Assembly: GCF_014836755.1 (NCBI RefSeq)
Contig: NZ_JACSQF010000016.1
Coordinates: 36,178-100,177, forward strand
Length of the DNA: 64,000 nt
Source: Oerskovia merdavium
Lineage (GTDB): Bacteria; Actinomycetota; Actinomycetes; Actinomycetales; Cellulomonadaceae
Reading direction: 5' to 3'
Positions 45,418-54,324 of this stretch are shown here, in pieces. Position numbers and translations under genes: made by a program. The notes beneath the pieces were generated by a model. That model ran no database searches. It saw nothing but the letters and a program-made list of their open reading frames with translations, and was not told the origin of the DNA. Position 1 is the first letter of the stretch, and each line of letters starts with the position of its first letter.

Positions 45418-46788
45418 ATGACGATCCACCCGGCCGGCTCTCCGGCGCACGCGACCACCCTCCACGACAACCACGAGGCGTTCGTGCGCGCCCAGGGCGC
45501 GATCCCCGGCGGCGTGAACTCGCCCGTGCGGGCCTACGGCTCGGTCGGCGGCGACCCGCGCTTCATCGCGAGCGCGCGCGGCGCGTACGTCACGGACGTC
45601 GCGGGCCGCGAGTACGTCGACCTCGTGTGCTCGTGGGGCCCCGCGCTCCTGGGCCACGCGCACCCCGCGGTCGTCGCGGCCGTGCAGGACGCCGCGGCAC
45701 GCGGCCTGTCGTTCGGCGCCCCGACGCTGGGCGAGGTCGACCTCGCGGAGGAGGTCCGCCGCCGGGTGCCCGCCGCCGAGCGCGTGCGCCTGGTCTCGAC
45801 GGGCACCGAGGCGACCATGACCGCGGTGCGCCTCGCGCGCGGCTTCACGGGCCGCAACCTGGTCGTCAAGTTCGCAGGCTGCTACCACGGGCACGTCGAC
45901 TCGTTGCTCGCCGAGGCCGGCTCGGGCGTCGCGACGCTCGCGCTGCCCGGCTCGGCCGGCGTGACCGAGGCCAGCGCGGCCGAGACCCTCGTGCTGCCCT
46001 ACAACGACCTCGAGGCCGTCGAGCGCGCGTTCACCGAGCGCGGCTCGGAGATCGCCGCAGTCATCACGGAGGCCGCTCCGGCGAACATGGGGATCGTGCC
46101 TCCCGCGCCCGGTTTCAACGAGGGACTGCGCCGCATCACGTCCGCGCACGGCGCGCTGCTGATCCTCGACGAGGTCCTCACGGGCTTCCGGGTGGGCCCG
46201 AGCGGCTGGTGGGGCCTGGAATCGGGCGCGGCCTCGGGCGCCGTCCCCGAGTACACGCCCGACCTCTTCACGTTCGGCAAGGTCGTCGGCGGCGGCATGC
46301 CCGTCGCCGCGCTGGGCGGACCGGCGTCGATCATGGACCAGCTCGCGCCGCTCGGCCCGGTCTACCAGGCGGGCACGCTCTCGGGGAACCCGGTCGCGGT
46401 CGCGGCGGGCCTCGCGACGCTGCGCCTGGCCGACGACGCCGTCTACGCGCGCGTCGACCACGTCGCCCAGGTCGTGGGTGACGCCGCGAGCGCGGCGCTG
46501 GCCGCCGAGGGCGTCGCGCACCGCCTGCAGCGCTCGGGCAACCTGTTCTCGATCATGTTCGGCGACTTCGCGGCCTCGGCCGGGGTCCGCAACTACGCCC
46601 AGGCGCAGGCGCAGGAGGCGTTCCGCTACAAGGCGTTCTTCCACGCGATGCTCGACGCCGGGGTCAACCTGCCGCCGTCGGTCTTCGAGGCGTGGTTCGT
46701 GTCGTCGGCGCACGACGACGCCGCGGTCGAGCGCATCCTCGCAGCGCTCCCGGACGGAGCGAAGGCCGCGGCGCGAGCCACGGCCTGA
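45418..46788 (+). CDS. hemL: Glutamate-1-semialdehyde 2,1-aminomutase
   Basis: 456-aa PLP enzyme converting glutamate-1-semialdehyde to [53 protein letters not shown] and [16 protein letters not shown] (PLP lysine) are all present. ATG 45418 is chosen; GTG 45409, which overlaps the hemB stop as GTGA, is an equally tight alternative, and ATG 45400 is less likely. Last gene of the hem run; a short hairpin follows. Confidence 0.95.
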   Translation: MTIHPAGSPAHATTLHDNHEAFVRAQGAIPGGVNSPVRAYGSVGGDPRFIASARGAYVTDVAGREYVDLVCSWGPALLGHAHPAVVAAVQDAAARGLSFGAPTLGEVDLAEEVRRRVPAAERVRLVSTGTEATMTAVRLARGFTGRNLVVKFAGCYHGHVDSLLAEAGSGVATLALPGSAGVTEASAAETLVLPYNDLEAVERAFTERGSEIAAVITEAAPANMGIVPPAPGFNEGLRRITSAHGALLILDEVLTGFRVGPSGWWGLESGAASGAVPEYTPDLFTFGKVVGGGMPVAALGGPASIMDQLAPLGPVYQAGTLSGNPVAVAAGLATLRLADDAVYARVDHVAQVVGDAASAALAAEGVAHRLQRSGNLFSIMFGDFAASAGVRNYAQAQAQEAFRYKAFFHAMLDAGVNLPPSVFEAWFVSSAHDDAAVERILAALPDGAKAAARATA

Positions 46789-46844
46789 GCCCTGCACGCC
46801 CTGCCCGGGCGCGGGGTGAGGTGTCCTGGCGGGTGAGCGGCGCC

Positions 46845-46870
46845 GTCGGGCACCTTCCTCCGTGCCCGAC
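46845..46870. terminator. Hairpin after hemL
   Basis: GTCGGGCAC and GTGCCCGAC (46845-46853, 46862-46870) form a perfect 9-bp stem with an 8-nt loop between the convergent hemL and HdeD-like genes. Confidence 0.6.
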
Positions 46871-46883
46871 CGACGGGGGCCGG

Positions 46884-47471
46884 TCAGTAGCTGATCTGGC
46901 CGGCCTTCTTCCCGAGGCTGCGGATCTGGAAGCCGAACGCGATGAGCGAGACGCCCCACACGAGGGCCACGATCGCGAGGATCCAGACGATCGACACGAC
47001 GCCCGCGCCGACGTTGAAGAGCACGAGCAGACCGAACACGAGCGACAGCAGGCCCGCGAAGACTCCCCAGCCCCAGCCGCTGCCGGGGACCTTGCGCAGC
47101 TCGATGCTCGCGATCGCCTGGAAGATCCCGAGGACCACGGCCCACAGACCGACGATCCACACCAGGACCTCGGCGGTCTTGCCGGGCCACACGAGCAGCA
47201 CGACGCCGACCGCGACGCTCACGAGCCCCACCGTGACGAGCGCGGCGGTGCCGCCGGTCCCCCGGCGCCGGATGCCCTCGACGATCTCGAACAGCCCGTC
47301 GACGAGCGTGAAGATGGCGACGATCCAGATGAAGACGACGGCCGTGATCTCCGGCCACGCGAGCGCGACGATGCCGAAGAGGATCGCGATCACGCCGCGG
47401 ATCACGGGCCAGTACCAGACCTGCTTGGCGGCGGAGGAGAAGGCGGTGAGGATCGGGTCCTGCGTTGTCAT
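46884..47471 (-). CDS. HdeD-like membrane protein
   Basis: 195 aa with six membrane helices; start ATG 47471, AGGAG upstream (an in-frame run to 47546 has none). VIRGVIAILFGIVALAWPE and IAIGFQIRSLG-like ends match the HdeD/DUF308 family. E. coli HdeD supports acid resistance, but actinobacterial members have no proven role. Diverges from the copper operon. Confidence 0.82.
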   Translation of the reverse strand: MTTQDPILTAFSSAAKQVWYWPVIRGVIAILFGIVALAWPEITAVVFIWIVAIFTLVDGLFEIVEGIRRRGTGGTAALVTVGLVSVAVGVVLLVWPGKTAEVLVWIVGLWAVVLGIFQAIASIELRKVPGSGWGWGVFAGLLSLVFGLLVLFNVGAGVVSIVWILAIVALVWGVSLIAFGFQIRSLGKKAGQISY

Positions 47472-47657
47472 GGTGGGCTCCTGACGTCGGGTCGAGTCCC
47501 GCCAGGAACGCTGGAGCACCGTCCGTGCGGGCTGTTCGGTTCTCATCGAACACCCGAAACGGCCCCGTGTCGTGGCGAACGGCGCATTCGTCGCAGCGAG
47601 CGGGCCGGGCGAGCGGGGAGAGAGGCGGGTCCGTGGCCCGGAGGGACCTTCGACCCC

Positions 47658-47688
47658 TTGACAACCTGATACCCCTCAGGGGTATCTT
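47658..47688 (+). promoter_or_regulatory. csoR promoter with CsoR operator in the spacer
   Basis: A consensus -35 TTGACA (47658-47663) and -10 TATCTT (47683-47688) are separated by 19 bp. The perfect palindrome GATACCCC-TCA-GGGGTATC (47668-47686) fills the spacer and part of the -10, so bound CsoR would block polymerase. This matches the GC-palindrome operators known for CsoR proteins. Confidence 0.8.
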
Positions 47689-47696
47689 TGAAGAGC

Positions 47697-47716
47697 GGTA
47701 CCCCACAGGGGTATCC
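47697..47716. promoter_or_regulatory. Second CsoR operator
   Basis: GGTACCCC-ACA-GGGGTATCC is a near-copy of the first site, 29 bp downstream and ending 26 bp before the csoR start. Two sites fit cooperative binding by CsoR tetramers. Confidence 0.7.
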
Positions 47717-47741
47717 GAGCGAGCGATCACGGAGGCCCAGC

Positions 47742-48083
47742 ATGAGCGACACGACCACCCAGCACCCGGTCGAGCCGGGCGCTGCCCCTGCCCACACCGG
47801 CCCGCACGGGTACGCCTCCGACAAGGAGGCCTACCTCAAGCGCATGCGCCGCATCGAGGGGCAGGTCCGCGGGATCGCCCGCATGATCGACGAGGACGTC
47901 TACTGCATCGACATCCTCACCCAGGTCTCCGCAGTGACCAAGGCCCTCCAGGCGGTGTCCATCGGACTCGTCGAGGACCACCTCGGCCACTGCGTCGTCG
48001 ACGCCGCCCGGTCCTCCGAGGCCGAGGGCGCCGCCAAGGTCCGCGAGGCGTCCGAGGCCATCGCACGCCTCGTCCGCAGCTGA
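47742..48083 (+). CDS. csoR: Copper-sensing repressor CsoR
   Basis: 113 aa from ATG 47742 (GGAGG upstream). The Cu(I) ligand triad has the classic spacing: C55, H80 and C84 (25 and 4 residues apart), in VYCIDILTQ and EDHLGHC. Helical core LKRMRRIEGQVRGIARMID is the DNA-binding surface. Copper binding releases DNA; the two operators upstream make it autoregulatory, with copZ 27 bp downstream. Confidence 0.93.
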   Translation: MSDTTTQHPVEPGAAPAHTGPHGYASDKEAYLKRMRRIEGQVRGIARMIDEDVYCIDILTQVSAVTKALQAVSIGLVEDHLGHCVVDAARSSEAEGAAKVREASEAIARLVRS

Positions 48084-48109
48084 CAACCCACCCCTCCCAA
48101 GGAGCACCC

Positions 48110-48478
48110 ATGAGCACCGTCACCACCCTCGGCGTCACCGGCATGACCTGTGGCAACTGCGTCTCGCACGTCACCAAGGACGTCGGCGCGGTCGCCGGCG
48201 TCGAGAACATCAGCGTCGACCTGAACGTCGGCGGGGCCTCCGAGGTCACCGTGTTCTCCGACGAGCCGCTCGACGAGGCCGCGCTGCGCGAGGCCGTGGA
48301 CGAGGCCGGCTACGAGGTCGCCAGCTACGAGGTCCAGCTGAACGCCCAGGCCGCGCAGTCGGCCGAGCAGGCGGCGGACCGCAAGGCGCACAACTGCGGC
48401 TGCGGCTGCGGCACGGACTCCGCGGCGGACGCCACCCCGGCCGAGAAGACGTACGACCTCCAGGTCCCGAAGGCCTGA
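48110..48478 (+). CDS. copZ: CopZ-like copper chaperone with Cys-rich tail
   Basis: 122 aa. One heavy-metal-associated domain with M-T-C14-x2-C17 (GVTGMTCGNCVSHV) occupies residues 1-70. The extension is unusual: it carries HNCGCGCG, a further thiol cluster likely to bind additional metal. AAGGAG precedes ATG 48110. Delivers Cu(I) to CopA. A strong hairpin separates it from copA. Confidence 0.9.
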   Translation: MSTVTTLGVTGMTCGNCVSHVTKDVGAVAGVENISVDLNVGGASEVTVFSDEPLDEAALREAVDEAGYEVASYEVQLNAQAAQSAEQAADRKAHNCGCGCGTDSAADATPAEKTYDLQVPKA

Positions 48479-48495
48479 CGCCTCCGACGACCCGT

Positions 48496-48543
48496 CCGAC
48501 GACGGAGCACCGGCCGGACTCCCGGCCCACGCTCCGTCGTCGG
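48496..48543. terminator. Strong hairpin between copZ and copA
   Basis: A perfect 13-bp stem (48496-48508 with 48531-48543) is followed, in the same register after three mismatches, by a 6-bp GC stem and a 4-nt loop. It lies 18 bp after copZ. It likely terminates or attenuates csoR-copZ transcription; the 191 bp left before copA may hold a separate promoter. Confidence 0.65.
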
Positions 48544-48734
48544 GCACCGCTCCACCCGCAGGCCGCTTGCCGACACCTCAGCCGCGCCCCTCCCGCCGCT
48601 GACCCAGGCCGCCCGCGCCGCGCACCCCCACCCCGGCGTGCGCCCACCGCCCCCGCCCGCGCACAGCGGACCGCTGCGGAGACCCCACCCGGCGCAACCC
48701 GCCGGACGCACCACCGGACTCTCGAGGAGCACCC

Positions 48735-51539
48735 ATGACCACCCCCACCGGCCTGACCGCCGGCCCCACGTTCGTCGAGGTCGACCTCGCGATCGAGGGC
48801 ATGACGTGCGCGTCGTGCGTCGCACGCGTCGAGAAGCGGCTCAACCGCGTCGACGGCGTCGAGGCCACCGTGAACCTGCCGCTCGAGAGCGCGCACGTCG
48901 TGCTGCCCGACGGCGTGACCGACGCCGAGCTCGTCGCGGCCGTCGAGAAGGCCGGCTACCAGGCGCGGGTCACGGGCCGCCGGGCGGCCGCGCCCGCGGT
49001 CGCCGCGAAGGCGGCGGCCGCGTCGCCCGTCGCGGCGCCGGTCACGGCGACGGTCACAGCGCCCGCCGCGGTGAGCGGCGCGGTGAGCGGCGCGGTGAGC
49101 GGCGCGGTGAGCGGCGCGACGTCGACGGCCGTCGGCACCTCGGGGACCGCTCCCGCCGGCGGGACCCCGACGACGACCACGGCCGCGCCCCGGACGGTGA
49201 CCCCGGCCCCCACGACGCCCCCGTCGACCGACACCTCGGCCCCCACGCGCGACCGTGGCGCCGACCTCGGCCGCCGCCTCAAGGTCGCCGCGGTCCTCAC
49301 GCTCCCGGTCGTCGCGCTGTCGATGATCCCGGCGCTCCAGTTCCCGGGGTGGCAGTGGGTCGTCACGGCGCTGGCCCTGCCGGTCGTGACGTGGGGCGCG
49401 TGGCCCTTCCACACCGCGGCCTTCCGCGCGGCCCGCCACGGCGCGTCGACCATGGACACGCTCGTGTCGATCGGCGTGATCGCCGCGACCCTGTGGTCGC
49501 TGTGGGCGCTCCTGCTCGGCGGTGCGGGCGAGATCGGCATGCGCATGTCGGTCTCGCTGCTGCCCTCGCGCGAGCACGCAGCGATGCCCGAGCTCTACTT
49601 CGAGGTCGCCGCCGTCGTCACGACGTTCCTCCTCGCGGGCCGCTGGTCCGAGCACCGCTCGCGCCGCAAGGCCGGCGACGCGCTGCGCTCGCTCCTCGCG
49701 ATGGGCGCCAAGGACGCCGAGCGCGTCACGACCGGCCCCGACGGCCGGCGCGTGACCGAGCGCGTGCCCGTCTCGGCCCTGCGCGAGGGCGACCTGTTCA
49801 CGGTCCGCCCGGGCGAGAAGGTCGCGACCGACGGCGTCGTGGTCGAGGGCAGCTCCGCCGTCGACACCTCGCTCCTGACGGGCGAGCCCGTGCCCGTCGA
49901 CGTGACGCCGGGCGACGACGTCACGGGCGCGACCGTCAACACCTCGGGCCACCTGCTCGTCCGCGCGACGCGCGTGGGCGAGGAGACGACGCTCGCCCAG
50001 ATCGGGCGCCTCGTGAGCCAGGCGCAGACGGGCAAGGCTCCCGTGCAGCGCCTCGCGGACCGCATCTCGGCCGTGTTCGTGCCGATCGTGCTGGTCCTGG
50101 CCGTGCTCACCCTCGGCGGGTGGCTGCTCGCGGGGGCGAGCACGCAGTTCGCCTTCACGGCGGCCGTGGCCGTGCTGATCATCGCGTGCCCGTGCGCGCT
50201 GGGGCTCGCGACGCCGACCGCCCTGCTCGTCGGGACGGGCCGGGGCGCGCAGCTCGGCATCCTCATCAAGGGACCCGAGGTCCTCGAGTCCACGCGCCGC
50301 GTCGACACGATCGTGCTCGACAAGACCGGCACCGTGACGCAGGGCCGCATGGCGCTCGAGCGCGTGGTCACGCGCGAGGGCTCGCTCGACCTGGGGTCGG
50401 AGGCGGCGCGGGCTGCTGCCGGCTCACCGAGCGAGGGGCCCGACGGCGCCGCTCACCACGCCCTGCGCCTCGCCGGCGCGGTGGAAGGGCTGAGCGAGCA
50501 CCCGATCGCGCAGGCCGTCGCGGCCGCTGCGGCGCAGGTCGCGGGAGCCGGGTCGGCTGCTGCTCGTGAGGTGCCGGCAGGTGCTGGCGGTACCGGTGCG
50601 GGCCAGGCCGGAACAGCGGCTCTCGCGGCTTCCCCCGACCGGTCGTCGTCCGCGGCCGCTGGCGGTACCGGCGCCGACGGAGTCGTGATCGGCTCCGCGC
50701 AGGTCTTCGACTTCGTGAGCTCGCCCGGTGGCGGGGTCAGCGGCCTGGTCCGCACCGCGCACTCGGGCCTGTCCCCCGCCGGGGCGCTCAACGCGCAGCG
50801 GGTCATGGTGGGTCGCCCGTCGTGGCTCGCCGAGCAGGGCATCGCGTTCGAGGCGGCGGAGCCGGCGAACCCCGGGGACGACGCTCGCCCCGACGCCGCA
50901 GGGACCGACCTGCGCCGGGCGTTCGACGAGGCCGAGTCCACGGGCGCGACCGCCGTCGTCGTCGCCTGGAACGGCACGGCCCAGGGCGTCCTCGTCCTGC
51001 GCGACCCCGTCAAGGAGACCTCGGCCCAGGCCGTGGCCGAGCTCCGCGAGCTGGGCCTGCGGCCGATCCTCCTCACGGGCGACAACGCCGGCGCGGCGCG
51101 GGTCGCCGCGCGGCAGGTCGGCATCGCGGAGGAGGACGTGATCGCGCAGGTCCTGCCGCAGGACAAGGTCGACGTCGTCGCGCGGCTGCGCGCCGAGGGC
51201 CGGGTCGTCGCGATGGTCGGGGACGGCGTGAACGACGCCGCAGCCCTCGCCGGGGCGGACCTGGGCCTGGCCATGGGCACGGGCACCGACGTCGCGATCG
51301 AGGCGAGCGACATCACGCTCGTCCGGGGCGACCTGCGCTCGACCGCGACGGCGATCCGGCTCTCGCGCCGGACCCTGCGCATCATCAAGCAGAACCTGTT
51401 CTGGGCGTTCGCCTACAACGTGGCGGCGATCCCGCTCGCGGCGGCCGGCCTGCTCAACCCGATGATCGCGGGCGCGGCGATGGCCATGAGCTCGGTGCTC
51501 GTCGTCGGGAACTCGCTGCGGCTGCGCTCGGCGGGCTGA
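48735..51539 (+). CDS. copA: Cu(I)-exporting P1B-type ATPase
   Basis: 934 aa. One N-terminal metal-binding domain (GMTCASC, C25 and C28), then a 90-residue Ala/Thr/Pro/Ser-rich linker that includes four 12-bp repeats, then membrane helices. The transmembrane metal site is C485-P-C487 ([13 protein letters not shown]); the phosphorylation site is D529 ([10 protein letters not shown]); [18 protein letters not shown] and [12 protein letters not shown] complete the ATPase. The nucleotide-binding domain carries a Gly/Ala-rich insertion of about 130 residues. Exports copper across the membrane. Confidence 0.95.
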   Translation: MTTPTGLTAGPTFVEVDLAIEGMTCASCVARVEKRLNRVDGVEATVNLPLESAHVVLPDGVTDAELVAAVEKAGYQARVTGRRAAAPAVAAKAAAASPVAAPVTATVTAPAAVSGAVSGAVSGAVSGATSTAVGTSGTAPAGGTPTTTTAAPRTVTPAPTTPPSTDTSAPTRDRGADLGRRLKVAAVLTLPVVALSMIPALQFPGWQWVVTALALPVVTWGAWPFHTAAFRAARHGASTMDTLVSIGVIAATLWSLWALLLGGAGEIGMRMSVSLLPSREHAAMPELYFEVAAVVTTFLLAGRWSEHRSRRKAGDALRSLLAMGAKDAERVTTGPDGRRVTERVPVSALREGDLFTVRPGEKVATDGVVVEGSSAVDTSLLTGEPVPVDVTPGDDVTGATVNTSGHLLVRATRVGEETTLAQIGRLVSQAQTGKAPVQRLADRISAVFVPIVLVLAVLTLGGWLLAGASTQFAFTAAVAVLIIACPCALGLATPTALLVGTGRGAQLGILIKGPEVLESTRRVDTIVLDKTGTVTQGRMALERVVTREGSLDLGSEAARAAAGSPSEGPDGAAHHALRLAGAVEGLSEHPIAQAVAAAAAQVAGAGSAAAREVPAGAGGTGAGQAGTAALAASPDRSSSAAAGGTGADGVVIGSAQVFDFVSSPGGGVSGLVRTAHSGLSPAGALNAQRVMVGRPSWLAEQGIAFEAAEPANPGDDARPDAAGTDLRRAFDEAESTGATAVVVAWNGTAQGVLVLRDPVKETSAQAVAELRELGLRPILLTGDNAGAARVAARQVGIAEEDVIAQVLPQDKVDVVARLRAEGRVVAMVGDGVNDAAALAGADLGLAMGTGTDVAIEASDITLVRGDLRSTATAIRLSRRTLRIIKQNLFWAFAYNVAAIPLAAAGLLNPMIAGAAMAMSSVLVVGNSLRLRSAG
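49071..49118 (+). repeat. 12-bp tandem repeat within copA linker
   Basis: Four perfect copies of GTGAGCGGCGCG encode a repeated Val-Ser-Gly-Ala. The repeat is in the flexible linker, so copy-number change would stay in frame. Confidence 0.9.
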
Positions 51540-51610
51540 GCGCGGGGCCCTGCGCGGGGGCGGGGTTCTGCTGGGGTGCTCGTGCTGAGGTCTACGGGGC
51601 GTCGGGCGTC

Positions 51611-51638
51611 TGCCGGGTGCCGGGTGCCGGGTGCCGGG
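51611..51638 (+). repeat. 7-bp tandem repeat
   Basis: Four perfect copies of TGCCGGG lead directly into the first 23-bp element of locus A4. Confidence 0.75.
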
Positions 51639-51751
51639 TGCCGAGCACGAGGTTCCGCGCCCCGGTCGGTGCCGAGCACGAGGTTCCGCGCAGTCGAGAA
51701 CGGGGTTGCGGTCGTTATCCACCGGATAGCGACCGCAACCTCGTTCTCGGC
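51638..51751. repeat. Family A palindrome with two upstream half-units (A4)
   Basis: Two identical 23-bp units (51638-51660 and 51669-51691, core GAGCACGAGGTTCCGCGC) precede the hairpin. Arms 51693-51720 and 51724-51751 form a continuous 28-bp stem (G-U pairs allowed) with a 3-nt loop. Located between the convergent copA and membrane-protein genes, a terminator position. Confidence 0.87.
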
Positions 51752-51777
51752 ACCGGGAGAGAGCTCGGGCGTGCCGG

Positions 51778-52317
51778 TCAGGACCGCGAGGCCCAGCCCG
51801 CCACGATCGTCGCGACCGCTCCCACCATGAAGACCGCGGTGCAGGAGCCTCCGACGATCCGGGCGACGCGCATCGCCGGGGGCGTCGGACCCTCCCCGGG
51901 GTCCAGGAGGCCCAGCCGCGCCGGCCCTGCGAACGAGGGGCGGACGGGGACGTGGAACTGGCGGACGTCGTCGTCGGTCAGGGCCGGCACCGACTCGTGC
52001 GCGAGCGCCGCCGCGGTGCGCCGGTCACGCAGCCGACCGACCTGCAGCGCGTAGAACGCCAGGACCCCGTACTGGCTCAGGTAGAACAGCCCGAGCGCCA
52101 GCACCGTCACGCCGAGACAGACCGTCACGGCCGACTGCGAGGACCAGAGGACGGCGCCGCCCACGACCGTGATCGCGGTCCCGAGCAGCAGCCACAGCGG
52201 CAGGCTCCCCCAGCTGCGGGAATGGTCGGTCGTGTAGCGCGAGGCCGACCTCGTCGGTCTGCTCGAGTCCGCGAGCTGGTCGGCCAGGCTCGGCTTCTCG
52301 TCCTCCCACCACGCCAC
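51778..52317 (-). CDS. Hypothetical membrane protein
   Basis: 179 aa from GTG 52317. Two adjacent helices (about residues 39-85) and a C-terminal helix (about 155-176) surround a cytoplasmic loop with LTDDDVRQFHVPVRP. The charged N-terminus reads WWEDEKPSLADQLAD. I do not recognise the family. Ends facing palindrome A4. Confidence 0.65.
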   Translation of the reverse strand: MAWWEDEKPSLADQLADSSRPTRSASRYTTDHSRSWGSLPLWLLLGTAITVVGGAVLWSSQSAVTVCLGVTVLALGLFYLSQYGVLAFYALQVGRLRDRRTAAALAHESVPALTDDDVRQFHVPVRPSFAGPARLGLLDPGEGPTPPAMRVARIVGGSCTAVFMVGAVATIVAGWASRS

Positions 52318-52564
52318 GGGTCCACCTCTCGTCGTGGTGGTCCGACGACCACCGCCTCGGAACAGTAACGGCCGGGGACCCCCGGCTCAACGGGGAGGAC
52401 TGCCCATCGGTCGGCACCGGAGCGTGCCTGCTCGGGCGAGCCGAACAGTGTGATCGGGTGGAGCGTGACGGCGCTCGGAGGACCGAGACACGACAGCACT
52501 CGGTGGACGGGCGCTCGCCGGACGGAGGAGGTTCGGGCCCCGCCCGGTCGGGGTCGCTCGTCCT

Positions 52565-52690
52565 GTCGAGCTCGAGGTTCCGCGCAGTCGAGAACGAGGT
52601 TCCGCGCAGTCGAGAACGAGGTTCCGCGCAGTCGAGAACGAGGTTGCAGTCGTCAACCTGTGGATAGACGACCGCAACCTCGTGCTCGGC
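52565..52690. repeat. Family A array: four 22-bp tandem units ending in a hairpin (A5)
   Basis: Units begin at 52565, 52587, 52609 and 52631 (core GAGAACGAGGTTCCGCGCA; units 2 and 3 are identical). The fourth unit is the left arm of a hairpin with 52669-52690 (22 bp, two mismatches, one G-U). The loop contains TGTGGATAG, 8/9 of a reverse DnaA box. The position is downstream of the ribbon-helix-helix gene. Confidence 0.87.
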
Positions 52691-52762
52691 ACAGAGGGGC
52701 GACCTGCTCAGCCCCCGACGTCGAGTCTCACGACTCCGGACCCCGAACGCCCCGACTCACCC

Positions 52763-52844
52763 GCCGAGCATGCGGTTGTCGTTCGATCCCGGCCGATTCT
52801 CGACAGCAACCGCATGCTCGTCGGACGACAACCGCATGCTCGGC
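52763..52844. repeat. Palindrome E with duplicated right arm
   Basis: The left arm 52763-52781 pairs perfectly over 19 bp with 52826-52844 (core GAGCATGCGGTTGTCG). A second, slightly altered right arm lies between them at 52801-52820. The ends are GCCGAG and CTCGGCAC, the same as families A and B. It is 28 bp beyond the end of the ribbon-helix-helix gene. Confidence 0.8.
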
Positions 52845-52871
52845 ACCTCGGGGCGTCGCAGCACGAGTCGG

Positions 52872-53276
52872 TCACTCTGCGGGCGGCCGCCCCGGACGGC
52901 GTGGCGGGCGCACGTCGCGCGGCATCCGCCCCTCGGCGTCGAGGGCCCGCCTCAGCACCATGTCGATCTGTGCGTTGACGCTCCGCAGCTCGTCCGACGC
53001 CCAGCGCGCGAGCGCGTCGTGGACCGCCGGGTCGAGGCGCAGCAGGACCTGCTTCCGCTCGGCCCGGGGCCTCCGTGGCGCCCCCTCACGCCCGACGTCC
53101 GCTCCGCCGTCGGGCACCCCCGCACCCGGCGCACCCTCATGCCCGACGTCCGCTCCGCCGTCGGGCACCCCCGCACCCGGCGCACCCTCATACCCGGCGC
53201 CTGCTCCGCCGTCGGGCCCCGGCTCTCCCGCCCCCGGCGACCCGCCGGGAGCGGGCGCCGGGACCTCCGGCGTCAC
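52872..53276 (-). CDS. Ribbon-helix-helix DNA-binding protein with repetitive N-terminus
   Basis: 134 aa from GTG 53276, overlapping the SPFH stop by four bases (GTGA). Residues 1-70 are Gly/Pro-rich and include a 17-aa tandem repeat (GAPGAGVPDGGADVG). The C-terminal part is an Arc/MetJ-like domain (RKQVLLRLDPAVHDALARW ... RSVNAQIDMVLRRAL). It probably binds the AT-rich palindrome upstream of the operon; that is inference. Confidence 0.78.
   Translation of the reverse strand: MTPEVPAPAPGGSPGAGEPGPDGGAGAGYEGAPGAGVPDGGADVGHEGAPGAGVPDGGADVGREGAPRRPRAERKQVLLRLDPAVHDALARWASDELRSVNAQIDMVLRRALDAEGRMPRDVRPPRRPGRPPAE
53090..53191. repeat. 51-bp tandem repeat within the ribbon-helix-helix gene
   Basis: Two nearly identical 51-bp copies and a diverged third (to about 53219) encode a 17-aa Gly/Pro repeat. 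The length is a multiple of three, so expansion or loss keeps the frame. Confidence 0.85.
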
Positions 53277-54223
53277 GAGTAGAGCGACCCGGCGTTGACG
53301 ACGGGGGTCGCGCGGCTGTCGCTGCACAGCACGACGAGGAGGTTCGACACCATGGCGGCGCGGCGCTCGTCGTCGAGCGTGACGATCGACTCGGCCTCGA
53401 GGCGCTGGAGCGCGTCCTCGACCATCGACACGGCCCCCTCGACGATCCTCGACCGGGCCGCGATGATCGCGCCGGCCTGCTGGCGCTGGAGCATGGCCTG
53501 CGCGATCTCCGGGGCGTACGCGAGGTTGGAGATGCGGGCCTCGACGACCTCGATGCCCGCGATGACGACACGCGCCGCGACCTCCTGCGCGATCTCGGCC
53601 GACACGAGCTCGGTCGCGCCGCGCAGGCTCTCCTCGCCCTCGTCGGCCTGGTCGTACGGGTGGGACATCGCGACGTGGCGCAGCGCGGACTCGGACTGGA
53701 CGCGGACGAAGTCCTCGTAGTCCTGGACGGCGAACGTGGCCTTCGCGGTGTCGGCGACCTGCCAGACGACGATCGCGGCGATGTTGATGGGGTTGCCGTC
53801 GGCGTCGTTGACCTTGAGCTCGCTCGTCTCGAAGTTGCGCACGCGCACCGAGACCCGCTTGTGGGTCGTGAGGGGGACCGTGAAGACGAGGCCCGTGCGG
53901 CGGATCGTGCCGAGGTAACGACCGAAGAGCTGGACCACGAGCGTCTGGCCGGGGTTGACGACCCCGAGCCCGGTCAGGAGCAGGATCGCGACCACCGACA
54001 CCACCACGCCGCCGAGGACCGCGGGCCCCTCCCCCTGGGCGAACAGCACGACAGCGCCGACCGCGAGCAGGGCGAACACGATCAGGGCGACCAGGGCGCC
54101 GCCCGCGCCGGTCGACCAGGCGGGGCGCTCGGTCACGTCGACGCGCGTGCCGTCGTGCCCGACGGGTCGGCCGCTCGGCTCGCCGCCCACGGACTCCTGC
54201 GGTGGGGCCGTCGTCTCGGTCAT
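53273..54223 (-). CDS. SPFH/band-7 membrane protein
   Basis: 316 aa from ATG 54223 (GAGAGGAA upstream). Two membrane helices (about residues 38-85) precede an SPFH domain starting at [17 protein letters not shown] and including [38 protein letters not shown] (in part) and [18 protein letters not shown]. The C-terminus [13 protein letters not shown] end (VVNAGSLYS) is conserved in this subgroup. Coupled to the ribbon-helix-helix gene; the two probably form an autoregulated membrane-stress operon. Confidence 0.88.
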   Translation of the reverse strand: MTETTAPPQESVGGEPSGRPVGHDGTRVDVTERPAWSTGAGGALVALIVFALLAVGAVVLFAQGEGPAVLGGVVVSVVAILLLTGLGVVNPGQTLVVQLFGRYLGTIRRTGLVFTVPLTTHKRVSVRVRNFETSELKVNDADGNPINIAAIVVWQVADTAKATFAVQDYEDFVRVQSESALRHVAMSHPYDQADEGEESLRGATELVSAEIAQEVAARVVIAGIEVVEARISNLAYAPEIAQAMLQRQQAGAIIAARSRIVEGAVSMVEDALQRLEAESIVTLDDERRAAMVSNLLVVLCSDSRATPVVNAGSLYS

Positions 54224-54273
54224 GGCTGTTCCTCTCGTCGGGCTACGGCGCCTCGCGCTCCGCATCTATCAAA

Positions 54274-54283
54274 GTGATATCAC
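54274..54283. promoter_or_regulatory. AT-rich palindrome upstream of the SPFH operon
   Basis: GTGATATCAC is a perfect 10-bp palindrome, 51 bp upstream of the SPFH start, within an AT-rich patch (54264-54289) that stands out in this genome. A second TATCA half-site lies at 54267-54271. A ribbon-helix-helix dimer often binds such short repeats. Confidence 0.55.
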
Positions 54284-54324
54284 ATTAATCGCCGCGGACG
54301 GAAGCGGGACGGGCGGGCGTGCCC

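Larger units (their letters stand above)
52318..52871. other. Repeat-rich intergenic region
   Basis: The longest gene-free stretch here (554 bp). From 52318 to 52564 it is the probable promoter region of the membrane gene and I see no structure beyond that. From 52565 to 52690 lies repeat array A5, and from 52763 to 52844 palindrome E. No credible ORF is present. Confidence 0.7.

Noticed and set aside
52565..52690. CRISPR array
   Set aside because: The 22-bp units are directly adjacent with no spacers, and no cas genes are nearby.
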